The notes: generated by a model from the letters alone, not told the origin. DNA of 32,455 nt from an uncultured Mediterraneibacter sp. (GCA_934309345.1 CAKRDD010000029.1:1-32455), one strand, 5' to 3'; shown: positions 24,334-32,444, counted from the stretch's first letter. Numbers and translations: made by a program.

Positions 24334-25734
24334 ATGAAAGTATACGCAGAGGATAACAGATTTTATAATGAAGAAGGAAAAGAACTCCTTCTTCAAGGCA
24401 TCAATTTCGTATGCAAAGAGAAAGAAAAAGGATATTTATTTCCAGAACATGAGCGACTCTTCAAAGAGTTTGCTGAAAAAGGATTTAACCTGATCCGTCT
24501 GGGAATATTCTGGGATGCAGTTGAGCCGGTTCCTGGAAAGATGGATGATGACTATCTGCAGAAAATAAATCAGGTAATTGAAGAAGCAGAAAAGAACAGC
24601 CTCTATGTTCTGATCGATATGCATCAGGATCTCTGGTCTGTGAAATACGGAGATGGGGCACCGGAGTGGGCAACCGTAACAGATGGTGCGCCTCATCCAA
24701 CCGATTGTGCGATGTGGTTTGATGCATATCTTCGCAGTGAGGCGATCATTCATGCAGCAGAACACTTCTGGAAAGATGACAAAGCAGAAGACGGAATCGG
24801 TCTTATGCAGCATTATGTTTCAATGTGGGAGTATATTGTTCGATCTATCGATCATCATGAAAACATCATCGGATATGAACCGATGAATGAGCCTTTCATG
24901 GGAAGTCTTGCAAGAAATACGTTCGGACTTGCTGCAATGAAGACAAAAGAAAAGTTCCCTGAATTTGATTTTGCAACAATGCAGGGAATCACTCCAGAGA
25001 GTCAGGCTTACATGGGAGAAATTGTAAATTCAGAATTTATGAAATGGGATGAAAATACATTAATGCCATTTTATCAGAAGATTGAAGATGCAATCCGTCC
25101 ACTGACAGAGAAAGCGTTGGTTACCGGAGGAAATATTTACTGCAGCGCATCTTTTACAACGGGTATCAGCAGAGTATCCGGACAAGAAGGAAAGACCTGG
25201 CAGATCTATGCACCGCATGGTTATGATTCCGTAGTTGACAGTGATAATTACGAGAACTTTAATCAGGAAAATGTAATCCGTCTGTTCGCAGATAAAAGAG
25301 AGTCTCAGCTGAGACTTCAGATGCCGGTGATCATAGGCGAATGGGGCGCTTTTCCGAGTAAACCATTTACAAACGATCTGATCGACCAGATGAATCTGAT
25401 CCTGGAAAAATATCTGTGGAGTTCTACTTATTGGCAATATCTTCCGGGCATGGAAAAAGATGAGAATTATGAAGCCCTAAGAAGAGGATATCCGGTAGAA
25501 ACGACAGGAACACTGAAGGAATATCATTATGATCGTCAGAAAAAACAGCTGGAAGTAAGCTTTGAAGGAACAGACACGCTTTGTTACCTGCCATTTAGAA
25601 ATGTACAGGCAGACTTAGGAGATAAGCTGTCTCTGGAAGTAGTAAAAGAGTTTGATGACGCATCGTATGTGTTTGTAAAAGCAGAAGAAAAAGGAATATA
25701 TAATATTCGTATCTCAGAAAAAGATGGTGAATAG
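24334..25734 (+). CDS. GH5 glycosidase, endoglycosylceramidase-like
   Basis: 466-aa (beta/alpha)8 glycosidase of family 5, closest in style to the endoglycoceramidase branch: LLLQGINFVCKEK, FNLIRLGIFWDAVEPVPG, VLIDMHQDLW. The acid/base is E186 in GYEPMNEPF and the nucleophile E336 in VIIGEWGAF. A C-terminal beta-sandwich (about 385-466) follows. There is no signal peptide, which is unusual for enzymes of glycolipids and points to a soluble imported glycoside. Members of related GH5 groups split off intact disaccharides such as rutinose from aglycones, so a beta-diglycosidase is a serious alternative. It starts 17 bases after the symporter gene in the same operon. Confidence 0.85.
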   Translation: MKVYAEDNRFYNEEGKELLLQGINFVCKEKEKGYLFPEHERLFKEFAEKGFNLIRLGIFWDAVEPVPGKMDDDYLQKINQVIEEAEKNSLYVLIDMHQDLWSVKYGDGAPEWATVTDGAPHPTDCAMWFDAYLRSEAIIHAAEHFWKDDKAEDGIGLMQHYVSMWEYIVRSIDHHENIIGYEPMNEPFMGSLARNTFGLAAMKTKEKFPEFDFATMQGITPESQAYMGEIVNSEFMKWDENTLMPFYQKIEDAIRPLTEKALVTGGNIYCSASFTTGISRVSGQEGKTWQIYAPHGYDSVVDSDNYENFNQENVIRLFADKRESQLRLQMPVIIGEWGAFPSKPFTNDLIDQMNLILEKYLWSSTYWQYLPGMEKDENYEALRRGYPVETTGTLKEYHYDRQKKQLEVSFEGTDTLCYLPFRNVQADLGDKLSLEVVKEFDDASYVFVKAEEKGIYNIRISEKDGE

Positions 25735-25743
25735 TTGATAGAA

Positions 25744-25767
25744 GGGGGCTGGGAACAGCTCCCTTTT
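25744..25767 (+). terminator. Weak intercistronic terminator or attenuator
   Basis: GGGGGCTG (25744-25751), tetraloop GGAA, CAGCTCCC (25756-25763), then TTTT. The stem is 8 bp with one G-T pair and a GNRA loop. It lies between the GH5 stop and the ribosome site of the next gene and probably lowers, rather than ends, transcription of the distal genes. Confidence 0.6.
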
Positions 25768-25788
25768 GTAAATGACAGGAGGAATAGG

Positions 25789-28341
25789 ATGAACCGAGTA
25801 GAACAAATCTGGAAAAACGGACCGGATAATTATATTCTGCCATTTCTTTGGATGCACGGAGCTTCTGATGAAAGAAAGAGAAAGATGGTAGAAGTGATTT
25901 ATGAAAGTGGTGCGAAAGCAGTCTGTGTTGAGGCAAGACCACATCCGGATTTTGCAGGACCTCTCTGGTGGCATGATGTAGAAGTGATACTGGAAGAGGC
26001 AAAGAAAAGAGAGATGAAGGTATGGATCTTAGATGACGCACATTTTCCAACGGGTCTGGCAAACGGAGCTGCAGAGCATGCACCGGAGCACTTGAAACGT
26101 ATTTGTCTGGAAGAGCAGCATATCGATATTTTGGGACCGGCTTCGGGGGTTACAGTCGATATAGAAGAAAGATTAAACCGTAATCCTGAAACAGATGAAT
26201 GTATGCCGGAATACTATAAAGAAAAAGTAGTGGAGGTACTTCTGGCAGAAGTTGAGACAAAGGAGGATCAGGAAGTTCTGAAAAATGTAATCTGTCTGAC
26301 AGAACAGATCAAGAATGGAACAGTTACGTTAAGCGTTCCAAAGGGAGTTTACAGAGTATTCATCATAACACAAAAAATCCATGCATCGAAGTTCCTTTCG
26401 GATGCTATTTCATTCTTAGAGCCGGAATCAGTCGATTTATTGATCAATGCAGTATATGAGACGCACTACGAACATTTTTCAAAATGGTTTGGTAATACGA
26501 TTGCAGGATTTTTCTCTGATGAACCTGGGTTCTTTAATCTGAGAGACAGAGGATACGGGGATGTATTCAGAACAGGAGCCGATTCGGAACCACTGCCGTG
26601 GACAGATCGATTATACGAACAGCTGAAAGATAAATTTCCGACAGATGCCCGCATGTGTCTTCCATATCTGTTCGGATCAGAAAGCGAGAAAGCAGGGGAA
26701 GACAGGGCATTCAGAAGTCTGTACATGGATCTGGTCACAAAGACATATGAAGAAAATTTTCCGGCAAAACTTTCAAAATGGTGTGCACAGCATAAGGTAG
26801 AATACATCGGACATGTAGTGGAGGATATCCCTTCATATGAGCGTCTGGGTCAGGGAGTCGGACATTATTTCAGAGCGATCAGACAGCAGGATATGGCAGG
26901 GATTGACGTGGTGTTAAACAGCCTTCTCCCAGAGAAGGAAGATTTTTATTTATACGGATTGCCACAACTTGCAGCGTCCTGTGCAGCACATTCAAAGAAA
27001 CAGAAAGGACGTGCGTTGTGCGAACTCTTTGGAGCATATGGATGGTCAGAAGGTGTCTCATTTATGAAATGGATGGCTGACTTTATGCTGTTGCATGGAA
27101 TCAATGTGTTCGTTCCACATGCATTCACTGACAGTGCATTTCCGGATGAAGATTGTCCGCCTCATTTCTGGGCAGAAGGAAATAATCCGCAGTTTCCGGC
27201 AATCGGGCAACTATTTAATTATATGAACCGAATGGCCGAATTACTGTCAAAATCTACACCGATAGTTAGAAATGCAGTACTTTTTGAGGCAGAATCTGAC
27301 TGGGCAGGCGATACAGATCCATATTGTGAAATTGGAAAAGAATTAATCACACATCAGATGGAATATCATCTGGTTTGTATGGATGATTTAAGAAATATCG
27401 AATGCAAAGAAGGGCAGATCTGCCTTGGCAATCAGAAATACAGCAGACTGTTCTTGCCAAAAGCTAAGTTTATGAGTAAAGAGAACGCTGCAATTTTGGA
27501 TAAGGTGCAGAAACAGGGAATTTCCATCTGCTTTACAGACAGCAGACCGTTATCTTTGGAAGGAGAAGTGTTATCTGAACTTAGTGAGATTCCGGTTGTT
27601 TCGATTCGCGAGGTGGCAGAACGGGCGGAAAGATCATTGATTACATTAGAAGGTAAAAGTAAAAAATGGGTACACTGCAGTTCCTTTAGAAATGAAAGAG
27701 AGGTTTTCCATGTTCTGTTAAATACTTCTATGAAAGAATCTGTGGAAGCAAAAATGACAGTACAGCCGATTTTAAATGAGAAGTCAGGAATGATCCGTGT
27801 TGATATGATGAAACAGTGTTATCAAGAACAAGCAGATTTTGAACAGAAACTTTTGCTTGAACCTGGAGAATTGGTGATTTTTATGGAAGTACCGGAAGAA
27901 GACATTCCTTTGTCCGTTTCTTCTCAGAAAATAAAAAAATGGAATGTACTTCCAATTGATACATGGAAACTATCTCTATCAGCTTATGATCATCCAGAAG
28001 AATGGGAGGAACAAGGAGAGATTAAACAGTTAAAAGACTTGTATGAAGCATATCCTGATTTTGCCGGAAAAGTTCGATATGAGACAACGATTGATCTTGA
28101 TCATGCAGAAGAATTGTGGTTAAGAGGAGCAACAGAAGCAGTCAGCGTGTGGGTTGATGATGAGCCACTTGGAAGATGTATCGGAACTCCATACCGTTAC
28201 ACACTGCCTTGTAAAAAAACAGGAAAAACAGTACTTCGTATTGAAGTGGCATCAACACTTTATGGAGCTGTAAAAGATGGATTGTCTGAAGCAAGAGAAC
28301 TTCCACATCTTGGATTTGAAGGTGAAATCTGGGCTTATTAG
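25789..28341 (+). CDS. Large glycoside hydrolase, GH106-like
   Basis: 850-aa cytoplasmic protein belonging, as far as I can judge, to the 'glycosyl hydrolase / jelly-roll' proteins related to GH106 alpha-L-rhamnosidases. The N-terminal barrel begins LPFLWMHGASDE and has AVCVEARPHPDFAGPLWWHD and KVWILDDAHFPTGLANG. Candidate catalytic acids are in GFFSDEPGFF (about residue 246) and RALCELFGAYGW (about 410). A C-terminal galactose-binding-like jelly roll (about 750-850) ends the protein. The open frame begins at a TTG at 25735, but the ATG at 25789, behind AGGAGG, is clearly the start. Family membership is moderately certain, substrate unknown; a second rhamnosidase activity would fit the locus. 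Confidence 0.72.
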   Translation: MNRVEQIWKNGPDNYILPFLWMHGASDERKRKMVEVIYESGAKAVCVEARPHPDFAGPLWWHDVEVILEEAKKREMKVWILDDAHFPTGLANGAAEHAPEHLKRICLEEQHIDILGPASGVTVDIEERLNRNPETDECMPEYYKEKVVEVLLAEVETKEDQEVLKNVICLTEQIKNGTVTLSVPKGVYRVFIITQKIHASKFLSDAISFLEPESVDLLINAVYETHYEHFSKWFGNTIAGFFSDEPGFFNLRDRGYGDVFRTGADSEPLPWTDRLYEQLKDKFPTDARMCLPYLFGSESEKAGEDRAFRSLYMDLVTKTYEENFPAKLSKWCAQHKVEYIGHVVEDIPSYERLGQGVGHYFRAIRQQDMAGIDVVLNSLLPEKEDFYLYGLPQLAASCAAHSKKQKGRALCELFGAYGWSEGVSFMKWMADFMLLHGINVFVPHAFTDSAFPDEDCPPHFWAEGNNPQFPAIGQLFNYMNRMAELLSKSTPIVRNAVLFEAESDWAGDTDPYCEIGKELITHQMEYHLVCMDDLRNIECKEGQICLGNQKYSRLFLPKAKFMSKENAAILDKVQKQGISICFTDSRPLSLEGEVLSELSEIPVVSIREVAERAERSLITLEGKSKKWVHCSSFRNEREVFHVLLNTSMKESVEAKMTVQPILNEKSGMIRVDMMKQCYQEQADFEQKLLLEPGELVIFMEVPEEDIPLSVSSQKIKKWNVLPIDTWKLSLSAYDHPEEWEEQGEIKQLKDLYEAYPDFAGKVRYETTIDLDHAEELWLRGATEAVSVWVDDEPLGRCIGTPYRYTLPCKKTGKTVLRIEVASTLYGAVKDGLSEARELPHLGFEGEIWAY

Positions 28342-28355
28342 AAGGAGAATTGAAA

Positions 28356-29180
28356 ATGAATAATAATTTTGCATATCAAAAGATCACAGAACATGTGAAA
28401 AGAATTATTTTACCGGGAGATGTTCAGGCATATCTGGTGGAAGGGGAAAAAGAAGCAGTACTGATTGACACAGGCTGTGGACTTGGTGATCTGAGAGCTT
28501 ACATTGAAAGTCTTACAGATAAACCGATCACGGTACTACTGACACACGGGCATCTGGATCATGCACCGGGAGCCGTTCAGTTTGATAAAGTCTATATGAG
28601 TCCACTGGATCTGGAAATCTATGAAGCACATCATCTGATTTCACGCCGCATGGAATATCTGGATGGAACTTCCGCAGCCGGAAAATACAGACCGGAGGAT
28701 TTGCTTCCGGAAGCTGATTTAGAACACTTTGTTCCGCTGTATGATGGTATTTGTCTGGAACTTGGAGGGTATCATATCAAGGGGTTCTCCTGCGGAGGAC
28801 ATACACCGGGATCCTTTGTGTTTTTGTTGCAGGAAGATGAATTGCTTCTTCTTGGAGATGCATGTAATTCTTTCACATTCTTATTTGATAAAACATCTCT
28901 GGGACTTAGCAGCTATGAAAATAATCTGAAAGAGCTGTTCACAAAAGTGAAGGGAACATATCATCGTGTTTTATTATCCCATGGAGATGCAGAAGCGTCC
29001 GTTCATATGATCTCAGATGTAATAAATGTCTGTGAGGATATAAAAAAAGGAAAGACAGATGATTTGGAATTTCATTTTATTGGAAGAACAGGATGGAAGG
29101 CATATGCAGAAGAAAGATTTAACGAGAAGGGTGAAATTCTTGGAAATATTGTTTATGACAAGAACAGAGTGAACGAATAA
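28356..29180 (+). CDS. MBL-fold metallohydrolase
   Basis: 274-aa metallo-beta-lactamase-fold protein. The metal motif THGHLDH is at residues 63-69 (HxHxDH), a second ligand His in CGGHTPGS, the bridging Asp in LLLGDACN and the last His in LLSHGDAEAS. Such proteins include lactonases, thioesterases and glyoxalase-II-like enzymes. In this operon a lactonase acting on an oxidised sugar, or hydrolysis of an aglycone ester, are both possible; neither is shown. The ATG at 28356 is preferred to an in-frame TTG at 28350 because AAGGAG is 8 bases before it. It follows the GH106-like gene by 14 bases. Confidence 0.88.
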   Translation: MNNNFAYQKITEHVKRIILPGDVQAYLVEGEKEAVLIDTGCGLGDLRAYIESLTDKPITVLLTHGHLDHAPGAVQFDKVYMSPLDLEIYEAHHLISRRMEYLDGTSAAGKYRPEDLLPEADLEHFVPLYDGICLELGGYHIKGFSCGGHTPGSFVFLLQEDELLLLGDACNSFTFLFDKTSLGLSSYENNLKELFTKVKGTYHRVLLSHGDAEASVHMISDVINVCEDIKKGKTDDLEFHFIGRTGWKAYAEERFNEKGEILGNIVYDKNRVNE

Positions 29181-29213
29181 CAGTAGAGTAAACAGCAGAG
29201 GAGCAAAAAAGAA

Positions 29214-30119
29214 ATGGAAACATTGTTGAATTTACAGGGAATGATTTTTTTGCTGATGGGTGTAGGGCTTATAGTAAGAAAGACGGGAATCATAACAGAA
29301 GAAGGGCAGAAATGCCTGACGAATCTCGTGATTAATGTGATTCTTCCATGCAATATCATCCAGTCATTCTGTGTCGATTTTACAAAGCAGATGGGAAGAG
29401 ATATTGTGGCTGCATTCGCAGTGTCGGTCCTTATCCAGGCATTATCTGTAATTTATGGAAAATGGATGTTCTTAAAAGAGGGTGATGGGAGAAAAAAATG
29501 TCTTCGCTACGGAATGATTTGTTCCAATGCAGGATTCTTGGGGAATCCTATCGCAGAAGGAATGTTTGGGGCCTATGGTCTGATGCTTGCATCGGTCTTT
29601 CTGATTCCGCTGCGCACGATGATGTGGACAGAAGGAATTGCTATTTTTTCAGGAACAAAGAACCCGAAAGAAACAGTCAGGAAAACAATTACACATCCAT
29701 GTATTGTGGCATGTTTCATAGGAATTTTTTTGCTGATTACAGGATTTCGTTTTCCGGTTTTGATCGGTAAGACCATTGCAACAATCGGAGCATGTAATAC
29801 AGCTACATCCATGATGGTCATCGGAATGATCTTAAGTGGGATTAAGATGGAATCCTTTAAGGATAAAACAGTGTGGAGTTATTGTTTTCACAGACTGGCA
29901 CTGTTCCCAGCAATTATTTTCCTGATTTTGAAAATACTGCCGGTTTCAGCAAATGTTCTTGGAATCAGTGTTCTTCTGACTGCTATGCCGGCAGGTGCTA
30001 CAACCAGTATCCTTTCCATGAAATATGAAGTGGAACCGGAATTTGGTGCAAAACTTGTTATTTGCTCTACATTAGTATCTATATTGACCTTGACTGTATG
30101 GAGTGGAATTTTAATTTAG
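29214..30119 (+). CDS. AEC-family transporter
   Basis: 301-aa membrane protein of the auxin efflux carrier family with about ten helices in two inverted halves. Family marks are NLVINVILPCNII near residues 41-53, GMICSNAGFLGNPIAEGMFG near 99-118, and AMPAGATTSILSMKYE near 258-273. Bacterial members usually move small organic acids such as malate or malonate, or other small anions. Inside a glycosidase operon it may export an acid or aglycone freed from the substrate, for instance the acyl group removed by the esterase at 21943; that is inference. GAGGAG lies 10 bases before the ATG. Confidence 0.88.
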   Translation: METLLNLQGMIFLLMGVGLIVRKTGIITEEGQKCLTNLVINVILPCNIIQSFCVDFTKQMGRDIVAAFAVSVLIQALSVIYGKWMFLKEGDGRKKCLRYGMICSNAGFLGNPIAEGMFGAYGLMLASVFLIPLRTMMWTEGIAIFSGTKNPKETVRKTITHPCIVACFIGIFLLITGFRFPVLIGKTIATIGACNTATSMMVIGMILSGIKMESFKDKTVWSYCFHRLALFPAIIFLILKILPVSANVLGISVLLTAMPAGATTSILSMKYEVEPEFGAKLVICSTLVSILTLTVWSGILI

Positions 30120-30128
30120 GAGGAGAAA

Positions 30129-31601
30129 ATGATGAAGAAGCAGGTATATAATCCTTATTTGCCGATCGATGAGTATATTCCAGATGGAGAACCACATGTC
30201 TTTGGTGACCGTGTGTATGTGTATGGTTCACATGACAGAGAAGGCGGAACAAAATATTGTGAACTGGATTATGTGGTATATTCAGCACCGGTTGATGATC
30301 TGAAGGAATGGAAATGCGAAGGAACTGTTTATCGCGCAAAGCAGGATCCGAATTATAGTATCGACCGAGGTGAAATGTATGCGCCGGATGTGGTGCGTGG
30401 AAATGATGGAAGATACTATTTATATTATGCGTTAGCCGGATTTGAAGGACCGATTTCAGTTGCTGTCTGCGATACACCGGCAGGCAAGTATGAATATTTA
30501 GGATATGTGCGATATCCGGATGGAAAACCGTTAAATCGTTTTCTGATGTTTGATCCGGCATTGATCAATGACAACGGAACAATCCGGCTTTATTATGGAT
30601 GGTCACTTGCGACAAAAAGACCGGACAGTTTAGAAGAACAGAAAATGTATGATGAAATGATGCAGAGAATGTTTCAGAAGTCGCAGGAAGAATTGCAGAG
30701 CGAGCCACAAAGTGTTATGGGAGCGAATACGGTCGAACTGGAAGATGATATGATGACCGTAAAAGGTGAGCCGGTACGAATTGTTCCGGGAGCGAATATG
30801 GCAGATGGGACAAGTTTTGAAGGCCATGCATTCTTTGAAGCGAGCTCTATTCGAAAAGTAGGAGAACTCTATTATTTTATCTATTCTTCATGCCTGTTCC
30901 ATGAATTATGTTATGCCGTCAGTAAATATCCTGACAGAGAGTTCCAATATGGCGGTGTAATTGTCTCAAATGGTGATATCGGAATCAATGGGAGAAAAGA
31001 AGAAGACCGCCTGGCAGCAACCGGAAATAATCATGGAAGCATCGAACATATTAATGGAGAATGGTATATTTTCTATCACAGAAACACACATTTGAACTCC
31101 TTTAACAGACAGGGATGTGCAGAAAAGATTGAAATTTCACCGGAAGGTAAAATCCATCAGGTAGAAATGACATCCTGTGGACTCAATGGAGGACCTTTGC
31201 AAGGCATAGGCGAGTATCCGGCGGTAATTGCCTGCAATCTGACAGATGGTCATATGCCGCATCTTGGAAATGAGATCATAGAAACTTATCAGCCGAGAAT
31301 CACACATGGAAATGAAGAACGCTATATTTCCAATATCAGTAAGGGCACAAGAATCGGTTATAAATATTTTGAAATGTATGGAAAGACCAAAGTTATTGTT
31401 TCGGTACGTGGTGATGGAAATGGTGAGTTTTCAATCCTGGCAGATGAGGAAAAAGAGGTTGGAAAGGTAACTGTGGAATCTGCAGAAGCATGGAAGGAAT
31501 ACAGCACTACAATTCAACTCGAAGGTGTATATCCACTGTATTTTGTATATGAGGGGGAAGGAACAATAGAGTTATTAAATATTCGGTTTGAAAAAGAATA
31601 A
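30129..31601 (+). CDS. GH43 family glycosidase
   Basis: 490-aa cytoplasmic five-bladed beta-propeller enzyme of family 43 (beta-xylosidase / alpha-L-arabinofuranosidase group). The N-terminus NPYLPIDEYIPDGEPHVFGD includes the expected base Asp. MFDPALINDNG (about residues 140-150) holds the middle Asp, and GHAFFEASSIRK (about 234-245) the acid Glu. After the propeller (about residue 350) comes a CBM6-like beta-sandwich to the end. No signal peptide. AGGAGGAGAAA precedes two adjacent ATGs (30129, 30132). It starts 9 bases after the AEC gene and closes the operon. It implies that the imported substrate may also carry xylose or arabinose. Confidence 0.9.
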   Translation: MMKKQVYNPYLPIDEYIPDGEPHVFGDRVYVYGSHDREGGTKYCELDYVVYSAPVDDLKEWKCEGTVYRAKQDPNYSIDRGEMYAPDVVRGNDGRYYLYYALAGFEGPISVAVCDTPAGKYEYLGYVRYPDGKPLNRFLMFDPALINDNGTIRLYYGWSLATKRPDSLEEQKMYDEMMQRMFQKSQEELQSEPQSVMGANTVELEDDMMTVKGEPVRIVPGANMADGTSFEGHAFFEASSIRKVGELYYFIYSSCLFHELCYAVSKYPDREFQYGGVIVSNGDIGINGRKEEDRLAATGNNHGSIEHINGEWYIFYHRNTHLNSFNRQGCAEKIEISPEGKIHQVEMTSCGLNGGPLQGIGEYPAVIACNLTDGHMPHLGNEIIETYQPRITHGNEERYISNISKGTRIGYKYFEMYGKTKVIVSVRGDGNGEFSILADEEKEVGKVTVESAEAWKEYSTTIQLEGVYPLYFVYEGEGTIELLNIRFEKE

Positions 31602-31652
31602 CATACAAAACAGATAGGAATAACAAATATTGAGGATTATGCGATGGTGTAG

Positions 31653-31688
31653 AAGAGGGAAGCTGCAAGTGAAAGCAGCTTCCCTCTT
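31653..31688. terminator. Hairpin between convergent GH43 and HxlR genes
   Basis: AAGAGGGAAGCTGC (31653-31666), 8-base loop, GCAGCTTCCCTCTT (31675-31688): a perfect 14-bp stem. Flanking T runs are short on both strands, so it is a weaker terminator than its stem suggests but can serve both genes. It reaches into the stop codon of the HxlR gene (31687-31689). Confidence 0.75.
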
Positions 31689-32010
31689 AACAGTTCTCCT
31701 TATACCAAGTTCCCCATTCTTGCATGGCATCCAAAATAGGACGCATAGTTTCACCAAGATCACTTAAAGCATATTCTACATGAGGAGGGACTTCGGGAAA
31801 TACGGTTCGGGTGATGAGTCCATCCTCTTCCATGGATCTTAAGGAATCGGTTAATACTTTCTGGCTGATTCCATCAAGATCTTTTTTTAATTCATTGAAT
31901 CTCCAAGGGCGTTCAAGCAGATTCCGGATAATCAGCAATTTCCATTTACTGCCGATGAGCGAAACTGTGATTGCAACCGGACATACCGGTAATTCTTCTT
32001 TTGTTAACAT
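31687..32010 (-). CDS. HxlR-family transcriptional regulator
   Basis: 107-aa winged helix-turn-helix protein. HxlR marks are CPV near the start, GSKWKLLIIRNLLERPWRFNE, the recognition region ISQKVLTDSLRSMEEDGLI and a wing with VPPHVEYALSDLG. C10 sits where related regulators (HypR, YodB, CatR) have their redox- or quinone-sensing Cys; the only other Cys is the last residue. AGGAGG is 8 bases before the ATG. It is divergent from the Cys-repeat peptide gene, and the shared spacer carries two palindromic sites, one on the peptide promoter. I infer that it represses that operon and may respond to thiol or electrophile stress. Confidence 0.92.
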   Translation of the reverse strand: MLTKEELPVCPVAITVSLIGSKWKLLIIRNLLERPWRFNELKKDLDGISQKVLTDSLRSMEEDGLITRTVFPEVPPHVEYALSDLGETMRPILDAMQEWGTWYKENC

Positions 32011-32044
32011 ATGATCGCCTCCTAATATAATATCCTTTTTTATT

Positions 32045-32176
32045 GTTATATTTAATTTTAATGTAACAGACCAAAAGAAGCAATAGGTTACAAAAAAGTA
32101 ACTAGTGTCACCTTTTTATGCCTATGTAATAAAAAAGTGCGTACTTTTGTCGGTTAAGAACTCTTGATATTATAAT
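32045..32176. promoter_or_regulatory. Divergent promoters and candidate HxlR operators
   Basis: For the peptide gene: TTGTCG (32147-32152), 18 bases, TATAAT (32171-32176). For the regulator gene, on the - strand: TTGGTC (32069-32074), 18 bases, TATAAC (32045-32050). Two palindromes lie between: GTTAC-AAAAAA-GTAAC (32087-32102) and AAAAGT-GCGT-ACTTTT (32133-32148). Both contain AAAAAAGT (32092-32099 and 32131-32138), 39 bases apart, about four helical turns. The second overlaps the -35 of the peptide promoter, a position for repression. Confidence 0.62.
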
Positions 32177-32222
32177 CTTGCAACAAAGATAACAACAAAC
32201 AAAAATATCAGGAGGTAACAAA

Positions 32223-32417
32223 ATGGCATTATCAAATCTTTTCGGATGGAAAAAGAAAGCAGAAACAGAAACCAGTGCAGCATGCGGAACAGCGTGCGGA
32301 GCAGCAGGCAAACCAGAGGAGAAACCGGCAGCATGCGGAACAGCGTGCGGAGCAGCAGACAAGCCGGAAGAGAAACCGGCAGCATGCGGAACAGCATGTG
32401 GAGCATCTGACAAGTAA
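32223..32417 (+). CDS. ACGX-repeat peptide, putative radical-SAM-modified precursor
   Basis: 64-aa peptide. A short leader-like N-terminus, MALSNLFGWKKKAETETS, is followed by three units of 17 residues (the last cut short) of the form AACGTACGAADKPEEKP. Six Cys lie at 21/25, 38/42 and 55/59, each pair spaced CxxxC. Only AGGAGG and 8 bases separate the ribosome site from the ATG. The pattern matches what I recall as the 'ACGX-repeat' peptides described bioinformatically as targets of a radical SAM/SPASM protein, where Cys would be turned into thioethers. There is no transmembrane segment. The units are also near-perfect 51-bp DNA repeats, so copy number can change by slippage. A metal-binding peptide is the main alternative. 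Confidence 0.82.
   Translation: MALSNLFGWKKKAETETSAACGTACGAAGKPEEKPAACGTACGAADKPEEKPAACGTACGASDK
32277..32414 (+). repeat. 51-bp tandem repeat inside the Cys-repeat peptide gene
   Basis: Units start at 32277, 32328 and 32379, each opening GCAGCATGCGGAACAGC. The first two differ at only a few positions. The third is partial (about 36 bases) and has more changes. The period is a multiple of three, so gain or loss of units keeps the frame. Confidence 0.93.
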
Positions 32418-32444
32418 AATAAGTTAAGGAAGGAGTTGGATAGG

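Noticed and set aside
25735..25788. TTG start for the GH106-like protein
   Set aside because: This stretch forms a terminator-like hairpin and has no ribosome site; the ATG at 25789 follows AGGAGG.
32108..32413. 101-aa - strand frame with PHAVPHAAG repeats
   Set aside because: It is the complement of the 51-bp repeats of the Cys-repeat peptide, with no ribosome site. The + strand frame has promoter, AGGAGG and a family match.
32277..32414. Regular repeats that could suggest a CRISPR array
   Set aside because: The repeats are directly adjacent, in frame, and encode a repeating peptide; there are no unique spacers.
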